DNA of 64,000 nucleotides from JADJXV01 sp964527785 (lineage in GTDB: Bacteria > Bacteroidota > Ignavibacteria > Kapaibacteriales > UBA961): contig CAZGNO010000009.1 in the NCBI GenBank assembly GCA_964527785.1, forward strand, positions 1 to 64,000, written 5' to 3'. This document shows, piece by piece, positions 44,010 through 52,117 of this stretch. Under the pieces are notes generated by a model. It was not told the origin of the DNA. It was given only the letters and a program-made list of their open reading frames with translations, and searched no databases. Position 1 is the stretch's first letter, and every line of letters begins with the position of its first letter. The position numbers and the translations under genes were made by a program.

Positions 44010-44807
44010 CTAACACTCCCGCACAATACCCTCAACAAGCACCCGCAAATTCTCCTCTGCCTTTGCTGCTGCTAGAATCACTTCCGCATGAGAAACGTAG
44101 TGTGCAGCATCAGGTCTGCATTCATTCGTAATTAACGAGAGTCCTATCACCTCCATCCGTAATTGACGGGCAATAAGCGTTTCGGGGACACTACTCATAC
44201 CTACAGCATCACCACCGATTTTTCGCATAAAACGTATTTCCGCACGGGTTTCATAATTTGGACCGGTAACAGCAAGGTATGTTCCTTTTCGTAGGGTTAT
44301 TTTAGCGGAAAGGGCAATGCTTTCAGCAATTGAGGCGAGGTGAGATGAATAAGGATTGCTCATATCAACAAACCGGTTCATTGTTGAATTTCGGGCAATT
44401 AGTGGATTAGCCCACTGAAAGTTGATATGGTCGTCAATGAGCATAATATCACCTGCTCGGAACTGAGGGTTTAATCCTCCGCAAGCATTCGTCTGGAATA
44501 GTATTTCCGCACCTAGCTGATGCAGGAGGCGAACCGGAAAAACCACCTCATCGGGAGTATATCCCTCGTAAAGATGAAAGCGACCTTGGAAAACAGCAAC
44601 AGGTGTACCGCCCAAGAATCCAAGCGATAACACACCTCTATGTGAATCAACAGTCGAAACAGGGAAATTCGGAATATCTGCGTAATTGATTGCTGCAAGA
44701 ACTTCCATCCCGTCACAAACTCCGCTAAGCCCGCTTCCGAGAATTATTCCTACACGCGGATGAAATTCTTGCGATAGAGTATATATAATCGGCTGCTTCA
44801 ATGACAT
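44010..44807 (-). CDS. punA: Purine-nucleoside phosphorylase (trimeric class)
   Basis: Cleaves purine nucleosides (guanosine, inosine) with phosphate to base and ribose 1-phosphate, in purine salvage. The 265 residues match trimeric PNP: ILGSGLSGVCDGM for phosphate binding, VFQGRFHLYEGYTPDEV, TNACGGLNPQFRAGDIMLI, then TGPNYETRAEIRFMRKIG, VGMSSVPE and a LITNECRP end in place of the usual TN..aG. The residue Asn in LSLITNE would contact the base. It follows the propeller kinase gene on the same strand with a 21-base gap, so both may be on one transcript; the pairing is not an obvious functional one. Confidence 0.93.
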   Translation of the reverse strand: MSLKQPIIYTLSQEFHPRVGIILGSGLSGVCDGMEVLAAINYADIPNFPVSTVDSHRGVLSLGFLGGTPVAVFQGRFHLYEGYTPDEVVFPVRLLHQLGAEILFQTNACGGLNPQFRAGDIMLIDDHINFQWANPLIARNSTMNRFVDMSNPYSSHLASIAESIALSAKITLRKGTYLAVTGPNYETRAEIRFMRKIGGDAVGMSSVPETLIARQLRMEVIGLSLITNECRPDAAHYVSHAEVILAAAKAEENLRVLVEGIVREC

Positions 44808-44828
44808 TGGAATTTGGAACCGGGTGCA

Positions 44829-47800
44829 TTATTTACTCTGCATAAATTCAGCAGCAGGAAGCTCAACAACAAACGTTGTGCCTTGCCCGACAACACTTTC
44901 ACACCATACCTGACCACCCATAACTTCAACCAGTTTTTTAACAATGGAAAGTCCGAGTCCTGATGAATGTTCGCCTCCGGTTGGCTTGGCTGAAAGTCGG
45001 ACATATCGTCCGAAAAGTTTCTTTTTATCCTCATCACTTATACCCGGACCCCCATCTTTCACTTCCATTCTCACCATATTTTCCGTAGCACGAACCGTCA
45101 ATTGAACGCTTTTATTTTGAGGAGAGAATTTAATTGCATTCGAGACCAGATTGTCGAGAATTTCGTGCGTGGCGGTTTGGTCGGCAAGGGCAAGCGTTTC
45201 TTTCGGAGGTACGTCGAGTTTCAGCCGTATTCCTTTGGCAGATGAGCGTTCCAAAAATTCACGCACTACGCTTGTAGCAAGTGCAGATGCATCGAACTTC
45301 TCCACTTTCAGATTCATTTTGCCGGTTTCAATAGCATTAATATCAAGAAGGTTGATGATAATATCCTTCATTCGTCCGGCAGAAGTCTCTATTTTTTCCA
45401 TCATTTTGATAACTTCATCCTGAGGAAGCATCGTGAAATACCGCTTGATATTGGCTGCAGTCAATGCAATACCTGCTAGCGGATTCTTCAAATCATGTGC
45501 TACAATTCCGAGAACTTCTGTTTTATCCTCGTTCAATTGCACAAGGTCTTTGTTCAAATCACTTATCTCAATGACAGTGTCGGCTAGCTCTTTATTCACT
45601 TTTTCGAGTGATGTATTTGCAAGTAACAAATCTTTGGTACGCTCTTGAATAATAATTTCCAGTTCTTCTTTTCTGGCAATCAAACTGCGTACTCGCAAAC
45701 GGTAGAATAAGAACCCAATCCCTATTACTGCAAATGCTGCAAGAATTTTGAACCACCATGTTTGATAAAAAAACGGGTTTACAGTAAAATTGACAGTTGC
45801 TCCGCCCTCATTCCAAACCCCGTCATTATTACTTGCTGTTACTTGAAATGTATAGTCACCCGGGGCTAAATTTGTAAAATATGCAGTTCTGCGCGAGCCG
45901 GCTTCCGTCCATGTAGTATCAATCTCTACAATGCGGTATTTGAACTTCACATTCTCAGGTACAAGTAAACTGAGTCCTGTATAGGTAAAATCAATTTTAT
46001 TTGTACCTGCCTGAAAAACGAGTGATTCAGATGGAGAAAATACAGATGCATCAGTTTTAATCTCTTCGATTACTACCGGCGGAGGTAACGGATTACTGTG
46101 CATTCTATCGGGTACAACCGAGGACATCCCGCCAACAGTTGGGAAGCAAATCATTCCGCTTTTCGTTTGCCATGCAGACGGCGAAAAGCCACTGTTGCAT
46201 TCTACAGACTTCATGCCGTCTTCTTTACCATACACCATTGCTACCACTGCTTTTGTTTTACCATCCATCACATCTTCAATTTCCTTCTTACCTACTCGAA
46301 AAATACCTTTCGTGCAACTCATCCATAAACTACCCCCGGCATCCTCAATGATAGAAAAAACACGATTGTCGTAGAGCCCGTCCTTGGCAGTGATTGTTGT
46401 AAACCGTCCGTCTTTGAGCCGTGTGAGCCCCCTATTGCTCCCAAACCAAATTGTTCCGTTTGCATCTTCTTTCATGCAACGAATTTCATTGGAAGGTAAT
46501 CCGTTTAGGGAAGTATATGGTATAAATTTACCACTTGCAAAGCAACTCACTCCGCTCCCTAAGCATGAAGCCCAAATTCTTCCTGTCTTATCTTCAATTA
46601 TTGACGCAACCAGACCCTTTTGCAACCCGCCTGGTGCAGGAGCGTAGCGTGTTATGGCATTATTTCTAACTGATAAGAGTGCTTGTGTCGTACCTATCCA
46701 AAGAGTTCCTGTACGATCTTGACAGAAAGAGTAGGCGACTTCCGGTGCTTCGGAATCGAGCGATAATTCAGAGAACTTACCATCAGTATATTTTTCAACT
46801 TTTCCTACAGCCCCTCCTATCCAAAGAGTCCCTTCGTTATCTTCGAATAATGCTGTAATAGGATTCGTACTCGATAGACCGTTTCTTGAATTGAATGTTG
46901 TGAATATATTATTTTGCAGGCGACTTAATCCGTTTGAAGTTGCGATCCATAATGCCCCGTCCCTTGTTTCGATAATCGAGCGTATGTAATCACCCGAAAG
47001 CCCGTCGGTCGCTGTAATAGTTGAAAAAGCAGCATCACGAAAACGATAAAGTCCATTGGTAAATGTTCCTACCCATAAACTTCCTTCTCTGTCTTCGCAG
47101 AGTGAGAGTACAGCATCGTCAGGTATAATGGTTTCCGGAAAATCTACCGATTGACCATTTGAACTGAAACGCGACAATCCATGAGTAGTCCCGATCCATA
47201 TATTCCCGTCCTTATCTGCTAGAAGCGACTGAACCGGGCTGTTTGGAAACCTGGCAACCATTGATGACATCTGTACTTCACCTTTTGCAAGTTTTACTAC
47301 ATTATCACTGGCAGCCACCCAAATATTTCCTTGCTTGTCTGCGCAAAGTCCGGTAATAGTTGCCTGCGGAAAACCGTTTTCACGAGCAAGTACACCTGAA
47401 GCGTATTTATAAAGTCCGTCAGGTGTACCAATCCAAACAGCGTTGTTACCATTACAAAACGAATATTTGAACCCCTGTGGCAATTGTTGTGTTTTCAGTG
47501 CCTCAATCGGTGCTCCGTTTTCTAAACGAAATATACCGTTTGATGAACCTATCCACACCATACCGGAAGCATCAGTAAATAATTTATTAATACTTCCAAA
47601 CATCCGCTGATGACCAATTCGCGTTATTTTTTTTTCTTCAAATTTATAGAGTCCCGATGTTCTCGTACCAAAATATAGGTTGTTATTTTTATCTTCGGTA
47701 ATTGCAAGAATGCTGTTGCCTGTTAATTCAGGAAAATTATTTTGGTCAAAATTTGTAAATTTCACCCCGTCAAAACGCACCAACCCATCGAACGTACCCA

Positions 47801-47999
47801 GCCAAACATATCCGTTATGAGTTTGAAATATTGACGGGATTGTATTAGAAGGCAATCCTTTTTCTATTTGCCAAATATTACGGGAATATTGGGTGGGTAG
47901 TTTATTGCCATCCAGTGCCAAAAGCAGGGAAGGTAAACTAAGGGCAATACTTACAATCAGTAATAGACGGCAGCAGAGTAACTGAAAAGATGGTTTCAT
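44829..47999 (-). CDS. Propeller-type sensor histidine kinase (HTCS-like, no REC/DNA-binding part)
   Basis: Large membrane sensor of 1056 residues. A signal segment (1-28) is followed by about 14 two-component-regulator propeller repeats (about 30-640; examples are GNIWIGTTHGLSRF and GTLWIGTTQALLSV), consistent with two seven-bladed propellers, and a Y_Y_Y domain (about 670-750, ending FTVNPFFYQTWWFK). One membrane helix (about 756-776) leads to a coiled coil, then HisKA with phospho-acceptor His835 (LGIVAHDLKNPLAG) and a HATPase (LDNLVSNAIKFSPQ, KDGGPGISDED, SSGLGLSIVKKL). Classical hybrid systems continue with receiver and AraC domains; this one stops after the ATPase, so its output needs a separate regulator. 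Polysaccharide-type ligands are typical of the family. Confidence 0.93.
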   Translation of the reverse strand: MKPSFQLLCCRLLLIVSIALSLPSLLLALDGNKLPTQYSRNIWQIEKGLPSNTIPSIFQTHNGYVWLGTFDGLVRFDGVKFTNFDQNNFPELTGNSILAITEDKNNNLYFGTRTSGLYKFEEKKITRIGHQRMFGSINKLFTDASGMVWIGSSNGIFRLENGAPIEALKTQQLPQGFKYSFCNGNNAVWIGTPDGLYKYASGVLARENGFPQATITGLCADKQGNIWVAASDNVVKLAKGEVQMSSMVARFPNSPVQSLLADKDGNIWIGTTHGLSRFSSNGQSVDFPETIIPDDAVLSLCEDREGSLWVGTFTNGLYRFRDAAFSTITATDGLSGDYIRSIIETRDGALWIATSNGLSRLQNNIFTTFNSRNGLSSTNPITALFEDNEGTLWIGGAVGKVEKYTDGKFSELSLDSEAPEVAYSFCQDRTGTLWIGTTQALLSVRNNAITRYAPAPGGLQKGLVASIIEDKTGRIWASCLGSGVSCFASGKFIPYTSLNGLPSNEIRCMKEDANGTIWFGSNRGLTRLKDGRFTTITAKDGLYDNRVFSIIEDAGGSLWMSCTKGIFRVGKKEIEDVMDGKTKAVVAMVYGKEDGMKSVECNSGFSPSAWQTKSGMICFPTVGGMSSVVPDRMHSNPLPPPVVIEEIKTDASVFSPSESLVFQAGTNKIDFTYTGLSLLVPENVKFKYRIVEIDTTWTEAGSRRTAYFTNLAPGDYTFQVTASNNDGVWNEGGATVNFTVNPFFYQTWWFKILAAFAVIGIGFLFYRLRVRSLIARKEELEIIIQERTKDLLLANTSLEKVNKELADTVIEISDLNKDLVQLNEDKTEVLGIVAHDLKNPLAGIALTAANIKRYFTMLPQDEVIKMMEKIETSAGRMKDIIINLLDINAIETGKMNLKVEKFDASALATSVVREFLERSSAKGIRLKLDVPPKETLALADQTATHEILDNLVSNAIKFSPQNKSVQLTVRATENMVRMEVKDGGPGISDEDKKKLFGRYVRLSAKPTGGEHSSGLGLSIVKKLVEVMGGQVWCESVVGQGTTFVVELPAAEFMQSK

Positions 48000-48751
48000 A
48001 TATTTACAAGAATTTCGACCGTAAACCGAACTATAGTATGGAATAAATCAAACAACTAAATTTTCTGGCATTGCCAATTTATTATAGCACATGGTACGTC
48101 TAAGTAGTTTTTTGGGTTTCATGACCAAATTTGGCAAGTAGTTGAATCCTTCCGAGCGGGCTCAGGGTGACGTAACTTACTAAAAAAAGAAATAAATATA
48201 TGTATTATTCTGAGTTCTCGACAGCCGCCCAAAGCCAGCTGCAAAATAATGCAAGGATAAAAAAATAAAACAGTTGCCTTCTGTCATTCTGAAGGAATCC
48301 TCGACTGAAGAATCTCAGTTTAATTGAATCTTGAGAATTATGTATTTCTTTACCAACTGAACTTAACTTTTTCTTTTTTTAAGGATGTTTTTAATTCCCG
48401 GAGTATCACCTAAACTGAGATTCTTCGGTTTAAGAAGCCCTGTAAATGACATCTCTTAAATTGCCCGTCATTCTGAGTGCAACGAAGAATCTCCGTATGC
48501 ACATCCGTCCAGCAGGTTTTCACGTTCTTACGGAGATTCTTCACTCGAAGACTCCTTCAGAATGACAGAATGCAACTATTTTATTTTTTTGTCCTTGCAT
48601 TATTTTGCAGCTGGCTTTGGGCGACTATCTGGAACTCTGAATGACGAGCAGATGTAAGGATGTCATTTACAGCCCATAGAAACATACGTATACTTACCTA
48701 TTTTTATGCTTACTATAAAGCTATACTTAAATAGCAATACCAACTTTCTTA
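48000..48751. other. Repeat-rich intergenic region
   Basis: No gene is recognised in these 752 bases, and all frames are short. The centre (48207-48642) is a composite inverted-repeat element described separately. Outside it, a half-copy of a CCTTC...CTCAGGGTGAC repeat lies near 48148-48172, and GATGTCATTTACAG at 48659-48672 is the inverse of CTGTAAATGACATC at 48440-48453. Confidence 0.65.
48207..48642. repeat. Composite element with 112-nt imperfect inverted repeats
   Basis: 48207-48318 and 48531-48642 are inverted copies of each other, with about 12 differences in 112 positions by eye. Both contain GCCCAAAGCCAGCTGCAAAA, an A-rich part and GTCATTCTGAAGGA. The 212-base centre holds further inverted motifs: GAAGAATCTC or its complement occurs four times, at 48307, 48417, 48484 and 48533. 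No coding capacity is seen. It could be a MITE-like non-autonomous element or an assembly of interspersed repeats. Confidence 0.75.
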
Positions 48752-49663
48752 CTATTCATCAACTGCTATAATTAAAAATTGTGCAGGTAGCCAGAATTTT
48801 TCGCTGTCCGTGATGTGGAGTGCTGTAATTTTCTTGTTTTCGTCGTATTTCGGCTGCAAAAATTTTGGATTGTGCGCTGAAACTACTGCAAATCGTTTGC
48901 ATTTTTTTAGAAAAACGATATCTGTCTGTTCCAAAACATTGAACGAATTGAATTTCTTTGGATTGATTTCTTTAGCAGGTGCCAGTGCTTGCCCGTGCTT
49001 ACCGAGTACCCACAGGTCTGCCCCACCAACCCGTTGCGCAATCCCACGTTTGATGAGTTCATCCTCTGTACCTACAGAATAATACACAAATTTTGCTTGC
49101 GGCTCCGCAGGTTTAGGAGCTTCGGCAACTGTCTCTGTTGAAGTAGGTTTGCCGGTCTGCTGATTTTTAGCAATCAGACTGTCCTTGGCACGAAGCTCGT
49201 AGAAATCACCGTAGAGTTTTCGGACATCAGTTTCTTGGCTCACGCATTTTTCTTTCATCGAAGCCAGCTTTAGTTTTATTGCATTCGTATTGGCGGCAAG
49301 CTGTGGATTTTGGCGTTCAATTGCCATAATTTTATTTTCAAGGTCGGCTATCCTGCTTTTGCTTGCATTAATAACATTCGAAACTGAATCCAGTGTCCCG
49401 AACCATTTTGCCGTTTCTTCATCCGCACCTTCACGTCGAATGGTCTTACCGCTTTCACCCGATAAAAAAAGTAGCTTATCATACACTTCGTTGATGGTTG
49501 ATGTAGAGTTTTCCATTACTTCCATTAAACTGTCTTTTTGACTTCCGAGAGCCAGCATCTCGGCATATTGTGCCTTTTCATTCTGCAATTTTACTATTTC
49601 TTCTTTGCTCGTGCAGCCAATCAGAACTGCAACAGTAAAGAGAACTAGAGTAGTTTTAAGCAT
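48752..49663 (-). CDS. Coiled-coil lipoprotein of unknown function
   Basis: A 303-residue predicted lipoprotein. The lipobox is AVLIGC, with Cys17 lipidated. Residues 20-155 are a continuous coiled coil (EEIVKLQNEKAQYAEMLAL and SRIADLENKIMAIERQN). A Pro/Ala/Glu linker (165-190) precedes a compact C-terminal domain (about 190-303: KFVYYSVGTEDELIKRGIAQ, then LWVLGKHG and FLKKCKRFAVVSAHNPKFL). This layout is seen in conserved Bacteroidetes lipoproteins of unknown role; I do not know a function. A weak similarity of layout to cell-envelope spacers such as Lpp-like coiled coils is structural only. It is downstream of the TPR-kinase gene on the same strand, 60 bases away. Confidence 0.75.
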   Translation of the reverse strand: MLKTTLVLFTVAVLIGCTSKEEIVKLQNEKAQYAEMLALGSQKDSLMEVMENSTSTINEVYDKLLFLSGESGKTIRREGADEETAKWFGTLDSVSNVINASKSRIADLENKIMAIERQNPQLAANTNAIKLKLASMKEKCVSQETDVRKLYGDFYELRAKDSLIAKNQQTGKPTSTETVAEAPKPAEPQAKFVYYSVGTEDELIKRGIAQRVGGADLWVLGKHGQALAPAKEINPKKFNSFNVLEQTDIVFLKKCKRFAVVSAHNPKFLQPKYDENKKITALHITDSEKFWLPAQFLIIAVDE

Positions 49664-49723
49664 TGCCGTACTCCAAATAATTTTTGAAAAAATATCGTAA
49701 ATTTCTATTTATAAATAAGAATG

Positions 49724-51913
49724 CTATCTCGAGGTGTTAATTTCTACCACAAATGTAGCTCCATTACCTTCAGTGCTTTCACAATAGATTGTTCCTCCGA
49801 GAAGTTCTACCATTTTTTTGGTTATGAACAGCCCAAGTCCGTTTGAATCCTCGCCTCCGGTGGGTATTGCCGAAAGCCGGGCAAAACTCCTGAATAGTCG
49901 CTGTTTGTCACTTTCGGAGATTCCGGGACCTTCATCTTGTACTGCAATATAAAATCCTTTTGGAGTCCTACACAACTGAATCTCTACTGTTTTTTCCCGT
50001 GGAGAATATTTTACAGCATTTGAAAGTAAATTATCAACAACTTCCGTGAGCATTGTCTCGTCAGTAATTTCTATAATAGGATCGGCTTCTGCATCAAAGA
50101 CAACCTGAATTGCTTTATTCTTTGCTATAGGTCTGAATGAGTGTATAAGTTCTTGAATTAACACAGTAATATTGGTTTCGGCAAAGGTTGGCGAAATTTT
50201 TCCCGATTCAAGGGCATTAATATCGAGAAACTTCTTTACCAACTTGAACATCCGTTCCGTAATTACTTGTATATCGGATGCAAAATCAGCTACCTCCGCA
50301 GATGAAAGATGGTCGGCTTCTTTTCCCAAAAGTTTAGAAAGCATCAGTACATTTGAGAGTGGATTCTTGAGGTCGTGCGAAGCAATGGTAAGAAAGTCGC
50401 TTTTCTGCCTGTTCAAATCTTGAAGTTGGCTGTTAGCTTCAGCGAGCTCAATAGTTTTCAATCTATGAATTTCAGACTCGTGCCGAGCAGTCTCCAGTTC
50501 ATGATTCGCCTGAAGTTGATTTATTTTTTGCGAATTCTCTTTGCTAAATATCTGTTTTTCGAGTGATGCTGCATATTGAGTATGTTCCAATGCTTTCCGG
50601 TAGTTTTCTGCTAATAAATATACAGCAGAAAATTGTTGATGGATCTGACATAATAATGATTTTGATTCAAGCTCTTCTGCTAATAGCAATGAACTGTCCA
50701 GAAGTGGAAGTGCTGTAGTATAGTCTCCCTTGAGAATATAGAACTTTGCCATATCTTGCAGACATTCGGCTTCGCCTGATTTATCATGAATCAACCTGTA
50801 GAGCTCCAGCCCTTTTTGAATTGCCGATAATGCCGATTCATAGTCTCCGGTTGCTGCCTGAATGCTCCCTAGATTCGTAAGAGCAATTGCCTCGCCTTCC
50901 TTGTTTCCAATTTGCCTTGAAATTTCTAAACTACGCTTCGTAAAATCTGATGCTACAGAATACTCTTTCTGTTCAAAATAAGTACTGCCAATTGCTTCAA
51001 GTGTATCAGCTTCACCGTGCTTATCGCCAATTTCCACTTCTATAGCCAATGCAAGCTCATAATATTCAAGTGTCTTGTCATGTTCCCCTGTTTCCGAATA
51101 AATATTCGCAATATTATGTAATGATACTGCTTCACGACGACGATCGCTCACTTCATGCCACAGTTTAATACCCTTAAAAAAACAACGTAATGCTTCGGAA
51201 TAATTACCCTGACGGTAAAAAAGCAATCCGATATTATTCGAGCAATCTCCGCAAGCAATCACATCACCCGATTCTTCGAGTAAGTGTAAACTTTGATTAT
51301 AATATTCGTATGCTTTTGTATAATCACCGAGAGCAGCATATACATTACCCATATTGATACCGCACCCTGCAACTCCTAAACGGTCATTCAATTCTTCTTT
51401 TATTACAATGCTTTTTTGGAAATAACTGAGTGCTTCAACGAAATCACCGCGTTCATGAAGTGTATTGCCTATACCGTTCAACGCACGATCTTGGAGTGGT
51501 TTGTCATCCAATTGAATTGCTCTCGAAAAAGCTGATTCATATAGTTTTTGTGCTTCACCGAAATCGCCCAATGCAAAATGACAGTTTCCCAAATAATAAT
51601 CAACCAATGCTACACCCCCGGCGTCATCAGATTCTTGAAACAGATCTAAAGCTCTATTACAATATTCCACTGCAGCATGATAGTCGGCAAGCATAACTAA
51701 ACTTGAACACTGCACAAGCAATCCTCTGGCAATACCGTTTGTATATCCTATTTCTTCGGCACTATGAATGTTATTAGCAGCAACGGAAAATGCTTCTTTG
51801 GGTTGTGATTGTGAATTGAGCTGCACAGCATACTCGTTCCTGCGGTCTATTTCTTCAGAAGAGACAGACGTAATTATTTGTTCAGACAGGGTATTATGAG
51901 TAAATTTTTGCAT
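49724..51913 (-). CDS. Soluble TPR-sensor histidine kinase
   Basis: A 729-residue two-component kinase with no signal peptide or membrane segment, so it is probably cytoplasmic. Residues about 50-445 are about ten tetratricopeptide repeats with a 40-residue period (for example LGDYTKAYEYYNQSLHLLEE, QGNYSEALRCFFKGIKLW), similar to the Rap/NPR-type sensor arrays that bind peptides or proteins. A coiled coil (about 455-505) leads to HisKA with His513 (LTIASHDLKNPL) and an ATPase domain (VDNLLSNAVKYSP, QDEGPGISESD, GLGLFITKKMVEL). There is no receiver domain and no response-regulator gene beside it. A coiled-coil lipoprotein lies downstream on the same strand. Confidence 0.93.
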   Translation of the reverse strand: MQKFTHNTLSEQIITSVSSEEIDRRNEYAVQLNSQSQPKEAFSVAANNIHSAEEIGYTNGIARGLLVQCSSLVMLADYHAAVEYCNRALDLFQESDDAGGVALVDYYLGNCHFALGDFGEAQKLYESAFSRAIQLDDKPLQDRALNGIGNTLHERGDFVEALSYFQKSIVIKEELNDRLGVAGCGINMGNVYAALGDYTKAYEYYNQSLHLLEESGDVIACGDCSNNIGLLFYRQGNYSEALRCFFKGIKLWHEVSDRRREAVSLHNIANIYSETGEHDKTLEYYELALAIEVEIGDKHGEADTLEAIGSTYFEQKEYSVASDFTKRSLEISRQIGNKEGEAIALTNLGSIQAATGDYESALSAIQKGLELYRLIHDKSGEAECLQDMAKFYILKGDYTTALPLLDSSLLLAEELESKSLLCQIHQQFSAVYLLAENYRKALEHTQYAASLEKQIFSKENSQKINQLQANHELETARHESEIHRLKTIELAEANSQLQDLNRQKSDFLTIASHDLKNPLSNVLMLSKLLGKEADHLSSAEVADFASDIQVITERMFKLVKKFLDINALESGKISPTFAETNITVLIQELIHSFRPIAKNKAIQVVFDAEADPIIEITDETMLTEVVDNLLSNAVKYSPREKTVEIQLCRTPKGFYIAVQDEGPGISESDKQRLFRSFARLSAIPTGGEDSNGLGLFITKKMVELLGGTIYCESTEGNGATFVVEINTSR

Positions 51914-52052
51914 TAAGATTTGCGGGAATTATATATGCGTTATCGCTCAGTGTTCAGCATAATAATTGCAAATTACAAAAGTAGTTATTGGCAACAAAGA
52001 ATAAGGATAAATTTACGCTTATCTCGAACATTTTATTCACAAAACACTTACA

Positions 52053-52060
52053 TATCTTTG
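52053..52060 (+). promoter_or_regulatory. Possible Bacteroidetes-type -7 box for the TonB-receptor gene
   Basis: TATCTTTG at 52053-52060 matches the TAnnTTTG -7 element used by the primary sigma factor of Bacteroidetes, 57 bases before the receptor ATG. The -33 region is only a T-rich stretch, so this is a weak call. Confidence 0.35.
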
Positions 52061-52117
52061 TTGCCGTCCATAATCGAAATTTAATACAGTTCACCTCTAT
52101 TTACGTTTGTATCCCCC

